Positions 41,970 to 52,806 are shown, counted from the first letter of the stretch. The stretch: DNA of 64,000 nt from Klebsiella sp. RHBSTW-00484 (GCF_013705725.1 NZ_CP055481.1:5580001-5644000); one strand, 5' to 3'. The notes: a model not told the origin generated them from the letters alone. Made by a program: numbers and translations.

Positions 41970-44900
41970 GTGCGCCTGATATACACTTTCCTGTTGGCCT
42001 TGAGCCTCAGTTTTGGGGCGTACGCAGCAACCGCCCCGGATGCAAAACAGATAGCGCAGGAACTGGATCAGGCGAAGGCGGCAAAACCCGCCCAGCCTGA
42101 AACCGTTGAGGTTCTGCAATCTGCCCTGAACGCGCTTGAGGAACGTAATGCCTCCCTTGAGCGCGCTCGTCAGTACCAGGACGTTATCGATAACTTCCCC
42201 AAGCTGTCGCAAAACCTGCGCGCGCAGCTCAATAATCTGAGCGATGAGCCGCGCGAGGTTTCAACCACTCTCTCCTCTGATGCCCTGAACCAGGAGATTC
42301 TCCAGGTCAGCAGTCAGCTACTGGAAGCCAGTCGTAAGGCGCAGCAGGAGCAGGATCGCGCCCGTGATATCGCCGATTCACTCAACCAGTTACCGCAGCA
42401 GCAGACCGACGCCCGCCGTCAGTTAAACGATGTTGAACGTCGGGTTGGTGCGCAAAACAGCAATACACCGCTGGCGCAGGCGCAGAATCTCGGCCTACAA
42501 GCGGAATCCGCGCGTCTGAAAGCGCTGGTTGATGAACTGGATCTGGCGCAGCTTTCCGCGAATAACCGCCAGGAGCTTTCGCGCATGCGCTCCGAGCTGG
42601 CGCAGAAACAGAGTGAACAGCTCGACGCCTGGCTACAGGCGCTACGCAACCAGCTTAACAACCAACGACAGCGCGAAGCGGAAAAAGCGCTGGAAAGCAC
42701 CGAACTGCTGGCGGAAAACAGCGAAAACCTGCCGCCAGATATCGTGACCCAATTCAAGGTTAACCGCGAGCTTTCGCAGGCGTTGAATCAGCAGGCCCAG
42801 CGCATGGATCTGATCGCCTCGCAGCAGCGTCAGGCCACCAATCAAACCCTGCAGGTGCGCCAGGCGTTGAACACCCTGCGCGAGCAGTCTCAATGGCTGG
42901 GTTCTTCTAATTTGCTCGGTGAAGCTTTGCGTGCCCAGGTTGCACGCCTGCCGGAAATACCGCGCCCGCAACAGTTAGATACGGAAATGGCGCAGCTGCG
43001 CGTGCAGCGCTTACGCTATGAAGATCAGCTCGGTAAACAGCCGCAGCTGAAGCAGATTCGTCAGGTGGACGGTGAACCGCTAACCAACGAGCAAAACCGC
43101 ATTCTGCAAGCCCAGATGCGTACGCAAACTGAGCTGCTTAACTCATTGCTGCGCGGTGGCGATACGCTCATGCTCGAACTGACCAAGCTGAAAGTGGCTA
43201 ACGGTCAGCTAGAGGATGCGCTTAAAGAGATAAACGAAGCCACCCATCGCTATCTGTTCTGGACCTCCGACGTCAGCCCAATTGGTTTTTCATGGCCGCT
43301 GGAGATAGTTCAGGATTTACGCCGCCTGATCTCACTCGACACCATGAGCCAGCTCGGCAAAGCCAGCATGATGATGCTGACCAGCAAAGAGACGATACTG
43401 CCGCTGTTCGGCGCGCTCATCCTGGTCGGGTTCAGTATCAGCTCACGCCGTCACTTCACTAGCTTCCTTGAGCGTTCCAGCGCACGGGTCGGCAAGGTCA
43501 CACAGGACCACTTCTGGCTCACGCTGCGCACGGTTTTCTGGTCGATACTGGTGGCCTCGCCGCTGCCGGTATTGTGGATGACGCTGGGCTACGGCCTGCA
43601 GGCGGCCTGGCCTTTCCCGCTGGCGGTAGCTATTGGCGATAGCGTCACCGCTACGGTACCGTTGCTGTGGGTGGTGATGATTTGCGCCACCTTCGCCCGT
43701 CCAAACGGCCTGTTCATCGCCCACTTCGGCTGGCCGCGTAGCCGCGTCAGCAAAGCAATGCGCTACTACCTGATGAGCATCGGATTGATTGTGCCGCTGA
43801 TTATGGCGCTCATCACCTTTGATAACCTCAACGATCGCGAGTTTTCCGCCTCTCTCGGCCGCCTCTGCTTTATGCTGATTTGCGGTGCGCTGGCGATGGT
43901 CACCCTGAGCCTGAAACGCGCCGGAATACCGCTGTATCTCGATAAAGAAGGCAGCGGCGACAATATGGTGAACCGGCTGCTATGGAATATGCTGCTCGGC
44001 GCGCCGCTGATCGCGATGCTGGCGGCTGCGGTTGGCTATCTCGCTACCTCACAGGCGCTACTCGCCAGGCTGGAAACTTCGGTCGCCATTTGGTTCCTGT
44101 TGTTGGTGGTTTATCACATCATCCGCCGCTGGATGCTGATTCAGCGCCGCCGCCTGGCGTTTGATCGCGCGAAGCATCGACGGGCGGAGATCCTCGCCCA
44201 ACGAGCCCGTGGCGAAGAAGAAGTGCAGCACACCAGCAGCCCGGAAGGCTCAATGGAAGCCGAGGTCAGCGAAATCGATCTCGACGCCATCAGTACCCAG
44301 TCTTTACGCCTGGTGCGCTCCCTGCTGATGCTGATCGCACTGGTGTCGGTCATCGTGCTGTGGTCAGAAATCCACTCCGCATTCGGTTTCCTGGAAAACA
44401 TCTCTCTGTGGGACGTCACCTCTACAGTACAGGGTGTTGAGAGCCTGGAGCCGATTACCCTCGGTGCGGTGCTTATTGCCATCCTGGTGCTGATTATCAC
44501 CACGCAGCTGGTGCGTAACCTGCCCGCATTGCTGGAGCTGGCAATTCTTCAGCACCTGGAACTGACACCGGGCACCGGTTACGCCATCACCACTATTACC
44601 AAGTATCTGCTGATGCTGATTGGCGGCCTGGTCGGCTTCTCGATGATTGGGATTGAGTGGTCGAAACTACAGTGGCTCATCGCCGCCCTCGGTGTCGGCC
44701 TCGGTTTTGGCTTACAAGAGATTTTCGCCAACTTTATCTCCGGCCTGATTATCCTGTTCGAAAAACCGATACGTATTGGCGATACGGTGACTATCCGCGA
44801 TCTCACAGGGAGCGTGACGCGCATTAATACCCGTGCCACCACTATCAGCGACTGGGACCGCAAAGAGATTATTGTGCCGAACAAGGCGTTCATTACCGAA

Positions 44901-45296
44901 CAGTTCATCAACTGGTCGCTGTCGGATTCGGTCACTCGCGTGGTGTTAACCGTTCCCGCGCCGGTGGACGCTAATACTGAAGAGGTCGCGCAGATCCTAT
45001 TGACCGCTGCGCACCGCTGCTCGTTAGTCATCGACACCCCAGCACCGGAAGCCTTCCTTGTTGACCTACAGCAGGGGATCCAGATTTTCGAGCTGCGTAT
45101 TTTCGCCGCTGAAATGGGCCACCGCATGCCGTTGCGCCACGAGATGCACCAGCTAATTCTGGCGGGCTTCCGCGAACATGGTATCGACATGCCGTTCCCA
45201 CCGTTCCAGATGCGTCTGGAAAGTATCGATGGCAGAAAGAGCAGCAGAGCGCTGACATCAGCAGGGAAATCCAGCCGCGCGCCTGGCGGTCTGTAA
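41970..45296 (+). CDS. mscM: Miniconductance mechanosensitive channel MscM (YjeP)
   Basis: 1108 residues. Signal peptide (to about AYA, residue 19), a long periplasmic coiled-coil region rich in Gln, Arg and Leu (about 25-480), several membrane helices, and a C-terminal MscS domain beginning near GVGLGFGLQEIFANFISG with the IRIGDTVTIRDLTGSVTRIN beta domain. It opens under hypo-osmotic shock. Start is GTG at 41970. Co-directional with psd. Confidence 0.96.
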   Translation: MRLIYTFLLALSLSFGAYAATAPDAKQIAQELDQAKAAKPAQPETVEVLQSALNALEERNASLERARQYQDVIDNFPKLSQNLRAQLNNLSDEPREVSTTLSSDALNQEILQVSSQLLEASRKAQQEQDRARDIADSLNQLPQQQTDARRQLNDVERRVGAQNSNTPLAQAQNLGLQAESARLKALVDELDLAQLSANNRQELSRMRSELAQKQSEQLDAWLQALRNQLNNQRQREAEKALESTELLAENSENLPPDIVTQFKVNRELSQALNQQAQRMDLIASQQRQATNQTLQVRQALNTLREQSQWLGSSNLLGEALRAQVARLPEIPRPQQLDTEMAQLRVQRLRYEDQLGKQPQLKQIRQVDGEPLTNEQNRILQAQMRTQTELLNSLLRGGDTLMLELTKLKVANGQLEDALKEINEATHRYLFWTSDVSPIGFSWPLEIVQDLRRLISLDTMSQLGKASMMMLTSKETILPLFGALILVGFSISSRRHFTSFLERSSARVGKVTQDHFWLTLRTVFWSILVASPLPVLWMTLGYGLQAAWPFPLAVAIGDSVTATVPLLWVVMICATFARPNGLFIAHFGWPRSRVSKAMRYYLMSIGLIVPLIMALITFDNLNDREFSASLGRLCFMLICGALAMVTLSLKRAGIPLYLDKEGSGDNMVNRLLWNMLLGAPLIAMLAAAVGYLATSQALLARLETSVAIWFLLLVVYHIIRRWMLIQRRRLAFDRAKHRRAEILAQRARGEEEVQHTSSPEGSMEAEVSEIDLDAISTQSLRLVRSLLMLIALVSVIVLWSEIHSAFGFLENISLWDVTSTVQGVESLEPITLGAVLIAILVLIITTQLVRNLPALLELAILQHLELTPGTGYAITTITKYLLMLIGGLVGFSMIGIEWSKLQWLIAALGVGLGFGLQEIFANFISGLIILFEKPIRIGDTVTIRDLTGSVTRINTRATTISDWDRKEIIVPNKAFITEQFINWSLSDSVTRVVLTVPAPVDANTEEVAQILLTAAHRCSLVIDTPAPEAFLVDLQQGIQIFELRIFAAEMGHRMPLRHEMHQLILAGFREHGIDMPFPPFQMRLESIDGRKSSRALTSAGKSSRAPGGL

Positions 45297-45300
45297 GAAT

Positions 45301-45326
45301 GGCCTTGCCCGGCAGCGGGCAAGGCC
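45301..45326. terminator. Hairpin between mscM and yjeM stops
   Basis: GGCCTTGCCCG (45301-45311) pairs with CGGGCAAGGCC (45316-45326), an 11-bp stem with a GCAG loop. It sits between two convergent genes, so it probably ends both, although T-runs are weak. Confidence 0.7.
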
Positions 45327-45332
45327 AGCGCT

Positions 45333-46835
45333 TTAGCCTTCAGAAACCACCAACGATACCGCCGTGCGTCGGCGGTAGTTCTCATAAATCCCCAACGCCA
45401 GCAGCGAGAAGAAAATCGGCCCGCCCACCATCCACAGCGCGCTGCTCCAGTCCCCTGCGTCCATCACCGGTTGAATCACGGTAAAGATATTCGCAAAAGC
45501 CACCACCAGCACGACAACAGCAGTCGCCAGCAGCGTCGATAGCCGATTTTTGAAAATCACAAAGGGGCGTTCGAGATTTTGTTTAGCTTTAAAGAACGGA
45601 AACGCCAGCGTTAAAAACAGGTACGGCAGGGTCATTGAGACGTTCGCCATCAGCGTCAGTTTGTTATAAAACGCCGATGCTGTATCACCACCGAAGGAAA
45701 CCAGCAGAATAAACACGCTCACCAGCAGGCACTGCCACCACATGGCATTAGCAGGCATCCCGTTAGCGTTAATCCACGTCATCGATGAGGGCCAAAGCGC
45801 TTTTGGCGTGCCCTGAATAATCGCTTTCAGCGGTGAGTAGCTCAGGGTAAAGAAAGCGCCGGTATAGGCGAGGAACATCGACAGGCCGGTAATTCTGGCA
45901 AACCACAAGCCGGTCGCCGCAGCGGTGGCAGGCGGCAAATGCATCGCATTGCCCAGCGTCGCGCCAAGGCTGGTCATCAACACGTAGGTGATATTACCAA
46001 GGTTAGTCGAACGGTTGCTCAGCACCTGCTGCCAGTTGGCGCTTACGCCCCACAGCACAATCGCCAGCGAATAGCCGATAGAAATAACAATCGCGGCAAT
46101 AATAATCCCTTTGGCAAAATTCTTTTCCGGCTTCTCGGTTTTATCCACCAGACCGCCAACCGCCTCAATACCGCCGTAGGCGAATATGGCAAAAACCACG
46201 AACGACAACATCGCCAGCCCGGATTGATATCCCGGATTTGGCGACACCGTAAAATCCAGCGGCTGGGCAAAATGGCCGCCGTTAAGTAGCAAAATAGCCG
46301 CGCTCACCAGCAACAACACCAAATTCAGGCCCATCACCGCAATCCCGCCGACGGCGGTAATTTTAGCGATTTTATTAATTCCCTTTACCGCGACAAAAGT
46401 CACCAACAGCATCCAGCACGCGGCAAGAATACCGACCGTTTGCGTGGAAGTAAGCCCGGCAATGGTCCAGGACTGCGTTTTATCCGCGCCGAATAAGAAA
46501 GTGGAAAACGGCACCCAGATTTTAGCCGCCGTGCTAACCATCCAGACCACATAAGAGGAAAACCACATGAAGGTGCCGATAAACGCAAAACGCGGCCCGA
46601 CGCTATGGTTCATCCATGAATAAATCCCGCCCTCTTCTTTGCGATATGTCGACCCCATCTCGGCCATCATCAGCGCGAAAGGAATAAAGAAAAATAATGC
46701 GGAGAAAAGGTAAAACGGCATCGCGCTATAGCCCATTAGGTAGAACGCGGAAGGACTATTTGCGAAACCGAATACGGAGGTGAAGATCATTAATATCAGC
46801 CCAATCAGGCTCATCTTCTTAATTTGCTGGTGCAT
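45333..46835 (-). CDS. yjeM: YjeM, APC-family amino acid permease
   Basis: 500 residues, about twelve membrane segments. Starts MHQQIKKMSLIGLILMIFTS and continues FGFANSPSAFYLMGYSAMPF, the APC-superfamily helix 1 unwinding region. FAIFAYGGIEAVGGLVDKTE is the helix 6 block. Very similar to E. coli YjeM, an uncharacterised antiporter-like transporter of the glutamate:GABA group. The start at 46835 is used rather than an in-frame ATG four codons upstream. Confidence 0.93.
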   Translation of the reverse strand: MHQQIKKMSLIGLILMIFTSVFGFANSPSAFYLMGYSAMPFYLFSALFFFIPFALMMAEMGSTYRKEEGGIYSWMNHSVGPRFAFIGTFMWFSSYVVWMVSTAAKIWVPFSTFLFGADKTQSWTIAGLTSTQTVGILAACWMLLVTFVAVKGINKIAKITAVGGIAVMGLNLVLLLVSAAILLLNGGHFAQPLDFTVSPNPGYQSGLAMLSFVVFAIFAYGGIEAVGGLVDKTEKPEKNFAKGIIIAAIVISIGYSLAIVLWGVSANWQQVLSNRSTNLGNITYVLMTSLGATLGNAMHLPPATAAATGLWFARITGLSMFLAYTGAFFTLSYSPLKAIIQGTPKALWPSSMTWINANGMPANAMWWQCLLVSVFILLVSFGGDTASAFYNKLTLMANVSMTLPYLFLTLAFPFFKAKQNLERPFVIFKNRLSTLLATAVVVLVVAFANIFTVIQPVMDAGDWSSALWMVGGPIFFSLLALGIYENYRRRTAVSLVVSEG

Positions 46836-46986
46836 AAATCTATCCAAATGCGGGCATCACAGGCAGGAACGCCAGGCCACAAAAAATTGAGCGCGGATAG
46901 TAGCAAAAGACCAAATCATTATTGTGGGTATAAGGGCTAAATGGCGGCTTCCCTCTTCATGGCGAAAAGGGAAGCGCAGGGGATAA

Positions 46987-47964
46987 TCAGGCGCGGTCGA
47001 CAGTAAAAGAGATAACGTCGCCGATGCTTTCAGCACCCAGCGCCAACATCACTACGCGGTCAACGCCCAGCGCGACGCCTGAGCAATCTGGCAGTCCTGC
47101 CTCCAGGGCAGCCAGCAGGTTGCGATCGATCGGCTGCAGTGGCAAGCCACGAGCCGCACGCTTACGGTTATCCTGCTCAAAACGCTGTTGTTGTTCGCGC
47201 GCGTCCGTCAGTTCGTGAAAACCGTTTGCCAGCTCTATGCCCTTGTAATAGACCTCGAAACGCTCCGCCACGCGGTGATCTTCGGTGCTAATTTGCGCCA
47301 ACGAGGCCTGGCTTGCCGGAAAGTGATAGATAAAGGTCGGACGATCTTTACCAATATGCGGCTCAACGCCCATCACAAAGAGCAGTTGGAGCAGCGTGTC
47401 TCTGTCTTCTTCTGTATCGGCAATATTGCTCAGATCCAGCTTCGCCGCCACTTCGCGCAGTTGCGTTTTATCCGCCGACAGTGGGTCGATTTCCAGGTGA
47501 CGCTGGAAAGCTTGTTGATAAGAAAGGCTCTCCGCCGGCTGGCAGTCCAGCACCTGCTGCAACAGATCGTCGACTTCGTTAATCAACCGGTACATGTCAT
47601 AGCATGGACGATACCACTCCAACATCGTGAATTCAGGATTATGGTGACGCCCCATCTCTTCATTGCGAAAGCTACGGCATAACTGAAACACCGGGCCGCA
47701 GCCGGCCGCCAGCAGTCGCTTCATGTGGTATTCCGGGCTGGTCATCAGATACAGGTTCAGTCCCTGAGAATGCCCCGGTCCTACGAAACGCGTTTCAAAC
47801 GGGACCATATGGATATCCGTCACCGTCGCCTGACTCATGCAGGGCGTCTCCACCTCCAACACGCCGCGGTCGGTAAAGAAACGACGAATTGCCGTCATCA
47901 CCGCTGCACGTTTTAACAGATTTGGAATGGACGCGCTCGGCTGCCAGGTTGCCGTTTCGCTCAT
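46987..47964 (-). CDS. epmA: Elongation factor P--(R)-beta-lysine ligase EpmA
   Basis: 325 residues, class II lysyl-tRNA synthetase paralogue without an anticodon domain. Motif 2 is [20 protein letters not shown] and motif 3 [15 protein letters not shown]. It attaches (R)-beta-lysine to K34 of EF-P. The start at 47964 ([14 protein letters not shown]) follows GGAGAAAGTACC; a 49-codon upstream extension into the frd promoter is not coding. Its partners efp and epmB are in this window. Confidence 0.97.
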   Translation of the reverse strand: MSETATWQPSASIPNLLKRAAVMTAIRRFFTDRGVLEVETPCMSQATVTDIHMVPFETRFVGPGHSQGLNLYLMTSPEYHMKRLLAAGCGPVFQLCRSFRNEEMGRHHNPEFTMLEWYRPCYDMYRLINEVDDLLQQVLDCQPAESLSYQQAFQRHLEIDPLSADKTQLREVAAKLDLSNIADTEEDRDTLLQLLFVMGVEPHIGKDRPTFIYHFPASQASLAQISTEDHRVAERFEVYYKGIELANGFHELTDAREQQQRFEQDNRKRAARGLPLQPIDRNLLAALEAGLPDCSGVALGVDRVVMLALGAESIGDVISFTVDRA

Positions 47965-48125
47965 GGTACTTTCTCCGATTTGAAACAAGGGCACGAAGTC
48001 TACTCGTAACTGGCAGGTGAAACAAATTTTGTGCGAATTCGCGAATCCACTACATATCTTTATATTTATTGTTAACCGAAATGCATAAAAGAAATGAATA
48101 AACCGCCGCACAGATCGATAAAAAA

Positions 48126-48167
48126 ATCGAACACGTCAATTTTCCCTGTTGACCCTACGGCTATACT
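48126..48167 (+). promoter_or_regulatory. FNR-dependent frd promoter
   Basis: TCGAACACGTCAA (48127-48139) aligns with the FNR site of E. coli frdA (two TTGAT-like half-sites). Its centre lies about 41 bases before the start point implied by the -10 hexamer TATACT (48162-48167). This is the spacing of a class II FNR-activated promoter. Confidence 0.7.
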
Positions 48168-48240
48168 CCTTACCCATAAAGGAGCAGTGATACATTTTCG
48201 CCAGCCCGGCGGCGAAATAAACAAAAACTGGAGGAATGTC

Positions 48241-50031
48241 GTGCAAACTTTTCAAGCCGATCTTGCCATAATTGGCGCTGGCGGAGCAGGTCTTCGCGCC
48301 GCAATTGCCGCCGCGCAAGCTAATCCAAATGCTAAAATCGCTCTAATTTCTAAAGTCTATCCTATGCGCAGCCACACCGTGGCCGCTGAAGGGGGTTCCG
48401 CTGCCGTCGCGCAGGATCATGATAGCTTTGAGTACCATTTTCACGACACCGTTGCCGGTGGCGACTGGTTGTGCGAACAGGATGTCGTTGACTACTTCGT
48501 CCACCAATGCCCGAAGGAAATGACCCAGCTCGAACAGTGGGGATGCCCCTGGAGCCGTCGCCCGGACGGCAGCGTCAACGTCCGACGCTTCGGCGGCATG
48601 AAAATTGAACGCACCTGGTTCGCTGCTGATAAAACCGGTTTCCATATACTGCACACCTTGTTCCAGACTTCCCTTCAGTTCCCGCAAATTCAACGCTTCG
48701 ATGAACATTTCGTCCTCGATATTCTGGTCGATGATGGTCAGGCGCGTGGTTTGGTCGCGATGAATATGATGGAAGGCACGCTGGTGCAGATCCGCGCCAA
48801 CGCAGTAGTGCTGGCGACCGGCGGTGCAGGACGCGTTTATCGCTACAATACCAACGGTGGTATCGTCACTGGCGATGGTATGGGTATGGCGCTAAGCCAC
48901 GGCGTACCGCTGCGTGACATGGAGTTCGTGCAATATCATCCGACCGGCCTGCCGGGTTCCGGCATCCTGATGACCGAAGGCTGTCGCGGTGAAGGCGGCA
49001 TTCTGGTCAACAAGGACGGATACCGCTATCTCCAGGATTACGGTATGGGGCCTGAAACGCCTCTGGGAGAACCGAAGAACAAATACATGGAGCTTGGTCC
49101 ACGCGACAAAGTCTCCCAGGCTTTCTGGCACGAATGGCGTAAAGGCAACACCATTCCAACCTCGCGTGGCGATGTGGTTTATCTTGATCTGCGCCATTTG
49201 GGTGAGAAAAAGCTGCTTGAACGATTACCGTTCATTTGTGAACTGTCGAAAGCCTACGTCGGCGTAGACCCGGTGAAAGAGCCGATTCCAGTGCGCCCAA
49301 CTGCACACTACACCATGGGCGGCATCGAAACCGATCAGCAGTGTGAGACCCGAATCAAAGGACTGTTCGCCGTCGGCGAGTGTTCTTCTGTGGGCCTGCA
49401 CGGTGCGAACCGTCTGGGCTCCAACTCGCTGGCAGAGCTGGTGGTCTTTGGCCGTATGGCAGGTGAGCAGGCCATCAAGCGCGCCGCTGAAGCCGGAGAA
49501 GCCAATAGCGCGGCGCTGGACGCGCAGGTCGTCGATATCGAAAAACGCCTGAAAGATCTTGTGAATCAGGAAGGTAACGAGAACTGGGCGAAGATCCGTG
49601 ACGAAATGGGTCTGTCGATGGAGGAAGGCTGCGGCATCTACCGTACGCCAGAGCTAATGCAGAAAACCATCGATAAGCTGGCCGAACTGCAGGAACGCTT
49701 CAAGCGTGTACGCGTCACCGACACCTCCAGCGTGTTCAATACCGACCTGCTTTATACCATTGAGTTGGGTCATGGCCTGAACGTCGCTGAATGCATGGCG
49801 CACTCAGCCATCGCTCGTAAAGAGTCCCGCGGCGCGCATCAGCGTCTGGATGAAGGCTGTACCGAGCGTGACGATGTCAATTTCCTTAAACACACGCTCG
49901 CTTTTCGCGATGCTGATGGCACCACGCGCCTGGAGTATGGTGACGTAAAAATCACCACTCTACCACCAGCAAAACGTGTGTACGGTGCTGAAGCGGAAGC
50001 AGCCGAGAAGAAGGAGACGACGAATGGCTGA
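48241..50031 (+). CDS. frdA: Fumarate reductase flavoprotein subunit FrdA
   Basis: 596 residues. N-terminal FAD fold [19 protein letters not shown]45 in [11 protein letters not shown] is the covalent FAD attachment site. [20 protein letters not shown] and [18 protein letters not shown] are further flavin and active-site segments. It reduces fumarate with menaquinol electrons in anaerobic respiration. The start is GTG at 48241 after TGGAGGAATGTC, as in E. coli; 49 upstream in-frame codons are promoter DNA. Its end overlaps frdB by eight bases. Confidence 0.98.
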   Translation: MQTFQADLAIIGAGGAGLRAAIAAAQANPNAKIALISKVYPMRSHTVAAEGGSAAVAQDHDSFEYHFHDTVAGGDWLCEQDVVDYFVHQCPKEMTQLEQWGCPWSRRPDGSVNVRRFGGMKIERTWFAADKTGFHILHTLFQTSLQFPQIQRFDEHFVLDILVDDGQARGLVAMNMMEGTLVQIRANAVVLATGGAGRVYRYNTNGGIVTGDGMGMALSHGVPLRDMEFVQYHPTGLPGSGILMTEGCRGEGGILVNKDGYRYLQDYGMGPETPLGEPKNKYMELGPRDKVSQAFWHEWRKGNTIPTSRGDVVYLDLRHLGEKKLLERLPFICELSKAYVGVDPVKEPIPVRPTAHYTMGGIETDQQCETRIKGLFAVGECSSVGLHGANRLGSNSLAELVVFGRMAGEQAIKRAAEAGEANSAALDAQVVDIEKRLKDLVNQEGNENWAKIRDEMGLSMEEGCGIYRTPELMQKTIDKLAELQERFKRVRVTDTSSVFNTDLLYTIELGHGLNVAECMAHSAIARKESRGAHQRLDEGCTERDDVNFLKHTLAFRDADGTTRLEYGDVKITTLPPAKRVYGAEAEAAEKKETTNG

Positions 50032-50758
50032 TATGAAAAATATGAAAGTCGAAGTGGTGCGCTACAACCCGGAAGTGGACATTGCACCCCATAGCGCTTT
50101 CTATGAAGTTCCCTACGATGAGCAAACCTCGCTACTTGATGCCCTGGGCTACATCAAAGATAACCTTGCGCCTGACCTGAGCTACCGCTGGTCCTGCCGC
50201 ATGGCGATTTGCGGCTCCTGCGGCATGATGGTGAACAAAGTGCCAAAGCTGGCCTGCAAAACCTTCCTGCGTGAATATACCAAAGGCATTAAGGTTGAGG
50301 CGCTGGGCAATTTCCCGGTTGAGCGCGATCTGGTGGTCGACATGACCCACTTTATTGAAAGCCTGGAAGCGATTAAGCCGTACATCATTGGTAACCCGCG
50401 CACAACTGACCAGGGGCCCAACAAGCAAACCCCGGCGCAAATGGCGAAGTATCATCAGTTCTCCGGCTGCATCAACTGCGGTCTGTGCTATGCCGCCTGC
50501 CCGCAGTTTGGTCTGAATCCGGAGTTTATCGGCCCGGCGGCGATCACCCTCGCCCATCGTTATAACGAAGACAGCCGAGACCACGGTAAAAAGGAACGTA
50601 TGGCGCAGCTTAACGGTCAAAATGGCGTCTGGACATGTACCTTCGTGGGCTACTGCTCCGAAGTCTGCCCTAAACACGTCGACCCGGCGGCCGCGATACA
50701 GCAGGGTAAAGTAGAAAGCTCGAAAGACTTTCTTATCGCCACCCTGAAACCACGCTAA
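50024..50758 (+). CDS. frdB: Fumarate reductase iron-sulfur subunit FrdB
   Basis: 244 residues. The 2Fe-2S ligands lie in [13 protein letters not shown] and a downstream C. The ferredoxin-like domain has [14 protein letters not shown] and [17 protein letters not shown] for the 4Fe-4S and 3Fe-4S clusters. It relays electrons from FrdCD to FrdA. The ATG at 50024 overlaps the frdA stop (ATGGCTGA). Confidence 0.98.
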   Translation: MADMKNMKVEVVRYNPEVDIAPHSAFYEVPYDEQTSLLDALGYIKDNLAPDLSYRWSCRMAICGSCGMMVNKVPKLACKTFLREYTKGIKVEALGNFPVERDLVVDMTHFIESLEAIKPYIIGNPRTTDQGPNKQTPAQMAKYHQFSGCINCGLCYAACPQFGLNPEFIGPAAITLAHRYNEDSRDHGKKERMAQLNGQNGVWTCTFVGYCSEVCPKHVDPAAAIQQGKVESSKDFLIATLKPR

Positions 50759-50768
50759 GGAGTGCAGT

Positions 50769-51164
50769 ATGACGACTAAACGCAAACCCTACGTGCGGCC
50801 AATGCCGTCCACCTGGTGGAAAAAGCTGCCGTTTTATCGCTTCTATATGCTGCGTGAAGGAACAGCAGTACCCACGGTCTGGTTCAGCATTGTGCTGATT
50901 TACGGGCTATTCGCACTGAAGCATGGCGCAGAGAGCTGGGCGGGCTACATCGGTTTTCTACAAAACCCGATAGTGGTGATCCTGAACTTGATTACGCTGG
51001 CGGCCGCATTGCTGCATACCAAAACCTGGTTTGAATTGGCGCCGAAAGCCGCCAATATTATCCTGAAGGGCGAAAAAATGGGGCCAGAGCCGGTTATCAA
51101 AGGGCTTTGGGTGGTGACCGCAGTGGTCAGCGTGGTGATTCTGTTTATCGCCCTGTTCTGGTAA
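50769..51164 (+). CDS. frdC: Fumarate reductase membrane anchor FrdC
   Basis: 131 residues, three membrane helices. [20 protein letters not shown] at the start and [20 protein letters not shown] between helices 2 and 3. Together with FrdD it anchors FrdAB and forms the menaquinone site. Ten bases after frdB. Confidence 0.97.
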   Translation: MTTKRKPYVRPMPSTWWKKLPFYRFYMLREGTAVPTVWFSIVLIYGLFALKHGAESWAGYIGFLQNPIVVILNLITLAAALLHTKTWFELAPKAANIILKGEKMGPEPVIKGLWVVTAVVSVVILFIALFW

Positions 51165-51174
51165 GGAGACTGGC

Positions 51175-51534
51175 ATGATTAACCCTAATCCAAAACGTTC
51201 CGATGAACCGGTATTCTGGGGACTGTTTGGCGCAGGCGGCATGTGGAGTGCGATTATCGCACCAGTAATGATACTGCTGGTCGGTATTTTACTGCCGCTG
51301 GGCCTCGCACCCGGTGACACCTTCAGTTATGAACGCGTACTGGGCTTTGCCCACAGCTTTATTGGTCGCGCATTCATCTTCTTGATGATTGTTCTGCCGC
51401 TGTGGTGCGGACTCCACCGTATTCATCATGCGATGCATGATTTAAAAATTCACGTTCCCAACGGTAAGTGGGTATTTTACGGCCTGGCGGCGATTCTGAC
51501 CGTCGTGACTCTGGTCGGTATCATATTCATTTAA
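51175..51534 (+). CDS. frdD: Fumarate reductase membrane anchor FrdD
   Basis: 119 residues, three membrane helices. Starts [20 protein letters not shown]; the [20 protein letters not shown] segment carries conserved His residues. Last gene of the frd operon, ten bases after frdC; a terminator hairpin follows at 51573-51599. Confidence 0.97.
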   Translation: MINPNPKRSDEPVFWGLFGAGGMWSAIIAPVMILLVGILLPLGLAPGDTFSYERVLGFAHSFIGRAFIFLMIVLPLWCGLHRIHHAMHDLKIHVPNGKWVFYGLAAILTVVTLVGIIFI

Positions 51535-51572
51535 AACCGAGAGTCGACTCCGCGTTCACCTCGACTCCGGCA

Positions 51573-51599
51573 AGCCCGGTAGCATTATGTTACCGGGCT
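51573..51599 (+). terminator. frd operon terminator (ampC attenuator equivalent)
   Basis: AGCCCGGTA (51573-51581) pairs with TACCGGGCT (51591-51599), followed by CTCTTCTC. In E. coli the corresponding hairpin ends frd and acts as the ampC attenuator; here blc follows instead of ampC. Confidence 0.82.
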
Positions 51600-51675
51600 C
51601 TCTTCTCAAGAAAATTCTTCCGCACTTTTCCTGCCGAAATCTACACTTAGCTTAAAAGCTGGCAAGGAAAATATT

Positions 51676-52206
51676 ATGCGTCTGCTTCCCGTCATTGCAG
51701 TTGTTGCCGCTTCATTTCTGCTTGTTGCCTGTAGCACGCCCACGCCTCCACAAGGCGTGACTGTTGTGAGCCCATTCGCCACACAGCGATATCTGGGGAC
51801 CTGGTATGAGATTGCTCGCTTTGACCATAATTTTGAGCGTGGCTTAGAGAAAGTCACCGCAACTTACAGCCTGCGCGAAGACGGTGGACTGGATGTAGTC
51901 AATAAAGGATATAACCCCGATCGGGGCATATGGCAAAAAACTGATGGCGTGGCTTACTTTACAGGTGAACCCACACGCGCCGCGCTGAAGGTCTCATTTT
52001 TTGGCCCCTTCTATGGCGGCTATAACGTGATTGCGCTGGACAAAGATTACCGTTACGCGCTGGTTTGCGGCCCAGACCGCGATTATCTCTGGCTACTGGC
52101 ACGCACGCCGAAAATCCCACCGGAAGTGAAACAGCAAATGCTGGATATCGCTACCCAGCAGGACTTCGACGTGAGTAAATTGCTATGGGTCAATCAACAC
52201 TATTAA
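51676..52206 (+). CDS. blc: Outer-membrane lipocalin Blc
   Basis: 176 residues. Lipoprotein signal with lipobox LLVAC (C19), then the lipocalin signature [34 protein letters not shown] strands follow (here [15 protein letters not shown]). It binds lysophospholipids and fatty acids at the outer membrane and is starvation-induced in E. coli. It lies directly after frdD and converges on gdx with a four-base overlap of the stop codons. Confidence 0.96.
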   Translation: MRLLPVIAVVAASFLLVACSTPTPPQGVTVVSPFATQRYLGTWYEIARFDHNFERGLEKVTATYSLREDGGLDVVNKGYNPDRGIWQKTDGVAYFTGEPTRAALKVSFFGPFYGGYNVIALDKDYRYALVCGPDRDYLWLLARTPKIPPEVKQQMLDIATQQDFDVSKLLWVNQHY

Positions 52207-52520
52207 TGGGCGCTGATTTTCAAGCCAATAATGCCAATGACAATACACGCCAGGCTGGCAATGCGCATCGGGCTGGCGGATTCACCTAATAGCAGAATGC
52301 CGGTTATCGCCGCACCAACGGCGCCAATTCCCGTCCACACCGCATAGGCTGTCCCTACGGGCAGGCTTTTCATCGCCCATGACAGCAAGGCCATGCTGAC
52401 AACCATCGCAACAATGGTAATCACGCTTGGCACCAGACGGCTAAAACCGTGGGTATATTTCAGTCCGACGGCCCACACAACTTCCAGCAGACCAGCGATA
52501 AACAACACTATCCAGGACAT
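52203..52520 (-). CDS. gdx: Guanidinium exporter Gdx (SugE), SMR family
   Basis: 105 residues, four membrane helices. Small multidrug resistance fold with the essential E13 in [20 protein letters not shown]. The Gdx subgroup exports guanidinium in exchange for protons. A guanidine-II riboswitch precedes the gene (52533-52576), directly supporting this role. Confidence 0.97.
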   Translation of the reverse strand: MSWIVLFIAGLLEVVWAVGLKYTHGFSRLVPSVITIVAMVVSMALLSWAMKSLPVGTAYAVWTGIGAVGAAITGILLLGESASPMRIASLACIVIGIIGLKISAH

Positions 52521-52532
52521 ATGGCTCCTTGA

Positions 52533-52576
52533 TGGGGCCGTCCCCAGATGTGAAACGCTTACGGGTCGTCCCGTAA
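52533..52576 (-). promoter_or_regulatory. Guanidine-II (mini-ykkC) riboswitch controlling gdx
   Basis: Minus-strand RNA has two hairpins with ACGR tetraloops. P1 is TTACGGG-ACGA-CCCGTAA (52576-52559) and P2 is TGGGG-ACGG-CCCCA (52546-52533), separated by 12 bases. This is the complete mini-ykkC consensus. The gdx ribosome site AAGGAG lies immediately after P2, so guanidine probably acts on translation start. A TATACT box at 52603-52598 could be the promoter -10. Confidence 0.93.
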
Positions 52577-52628
52577 GGTGGATGATAACTCGCAGAGAGT
52601 ATACACAACGAGGATGAGTCGAGGAAGA

Positions 52629-52653
52629 ACGGTACGACCGCTGGCCGTACCGT
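52629..52653 (-). terminator. Terminator of ecnB
   Basis: ACGGTACG (52629-52636) and CGTACCGT (52646-52653) form an 8-bp stem six bases past the ecnB stop, followed on the minus strand by TCTTCCTC. Confidence 0.65.
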
Positions 52654-52659
52654 CATGGT

Positions 52660-52806
52660 CTATTGCTGAGCTTTGGTCGCGGCACCGGAAATCGCATCAC
52701 CGCCATCGGAAATATCCTGACCTACACCGCGCGTGGTGTTACATGCAGTCAATACAGAAGAGAGAGCCAAAACCGTAAAGAACGCTGCAATCGCTTTTTT
52801 CACCAT
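52660..52806 (-). CDS. ecnB: Entericidin B lipoprotein
   Basis: 48 residues, too short for most gene callers. [20 protein letters not shown] leads to lipobox TAC with C22, then [19 protein letters not shown]. Matches the entericidin B toxin-like lipoprotein of E. coli, reported as bacteriolytic and RpoS-dependent. Downstream of ecnA on the same strand, with a separate terminator. Confidence 0.95.
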   Translation of the reverse strand: MVKKAIAAFFTVLALSSVLTACNTTRGVGQDISDGGDAISGAATKAQQ

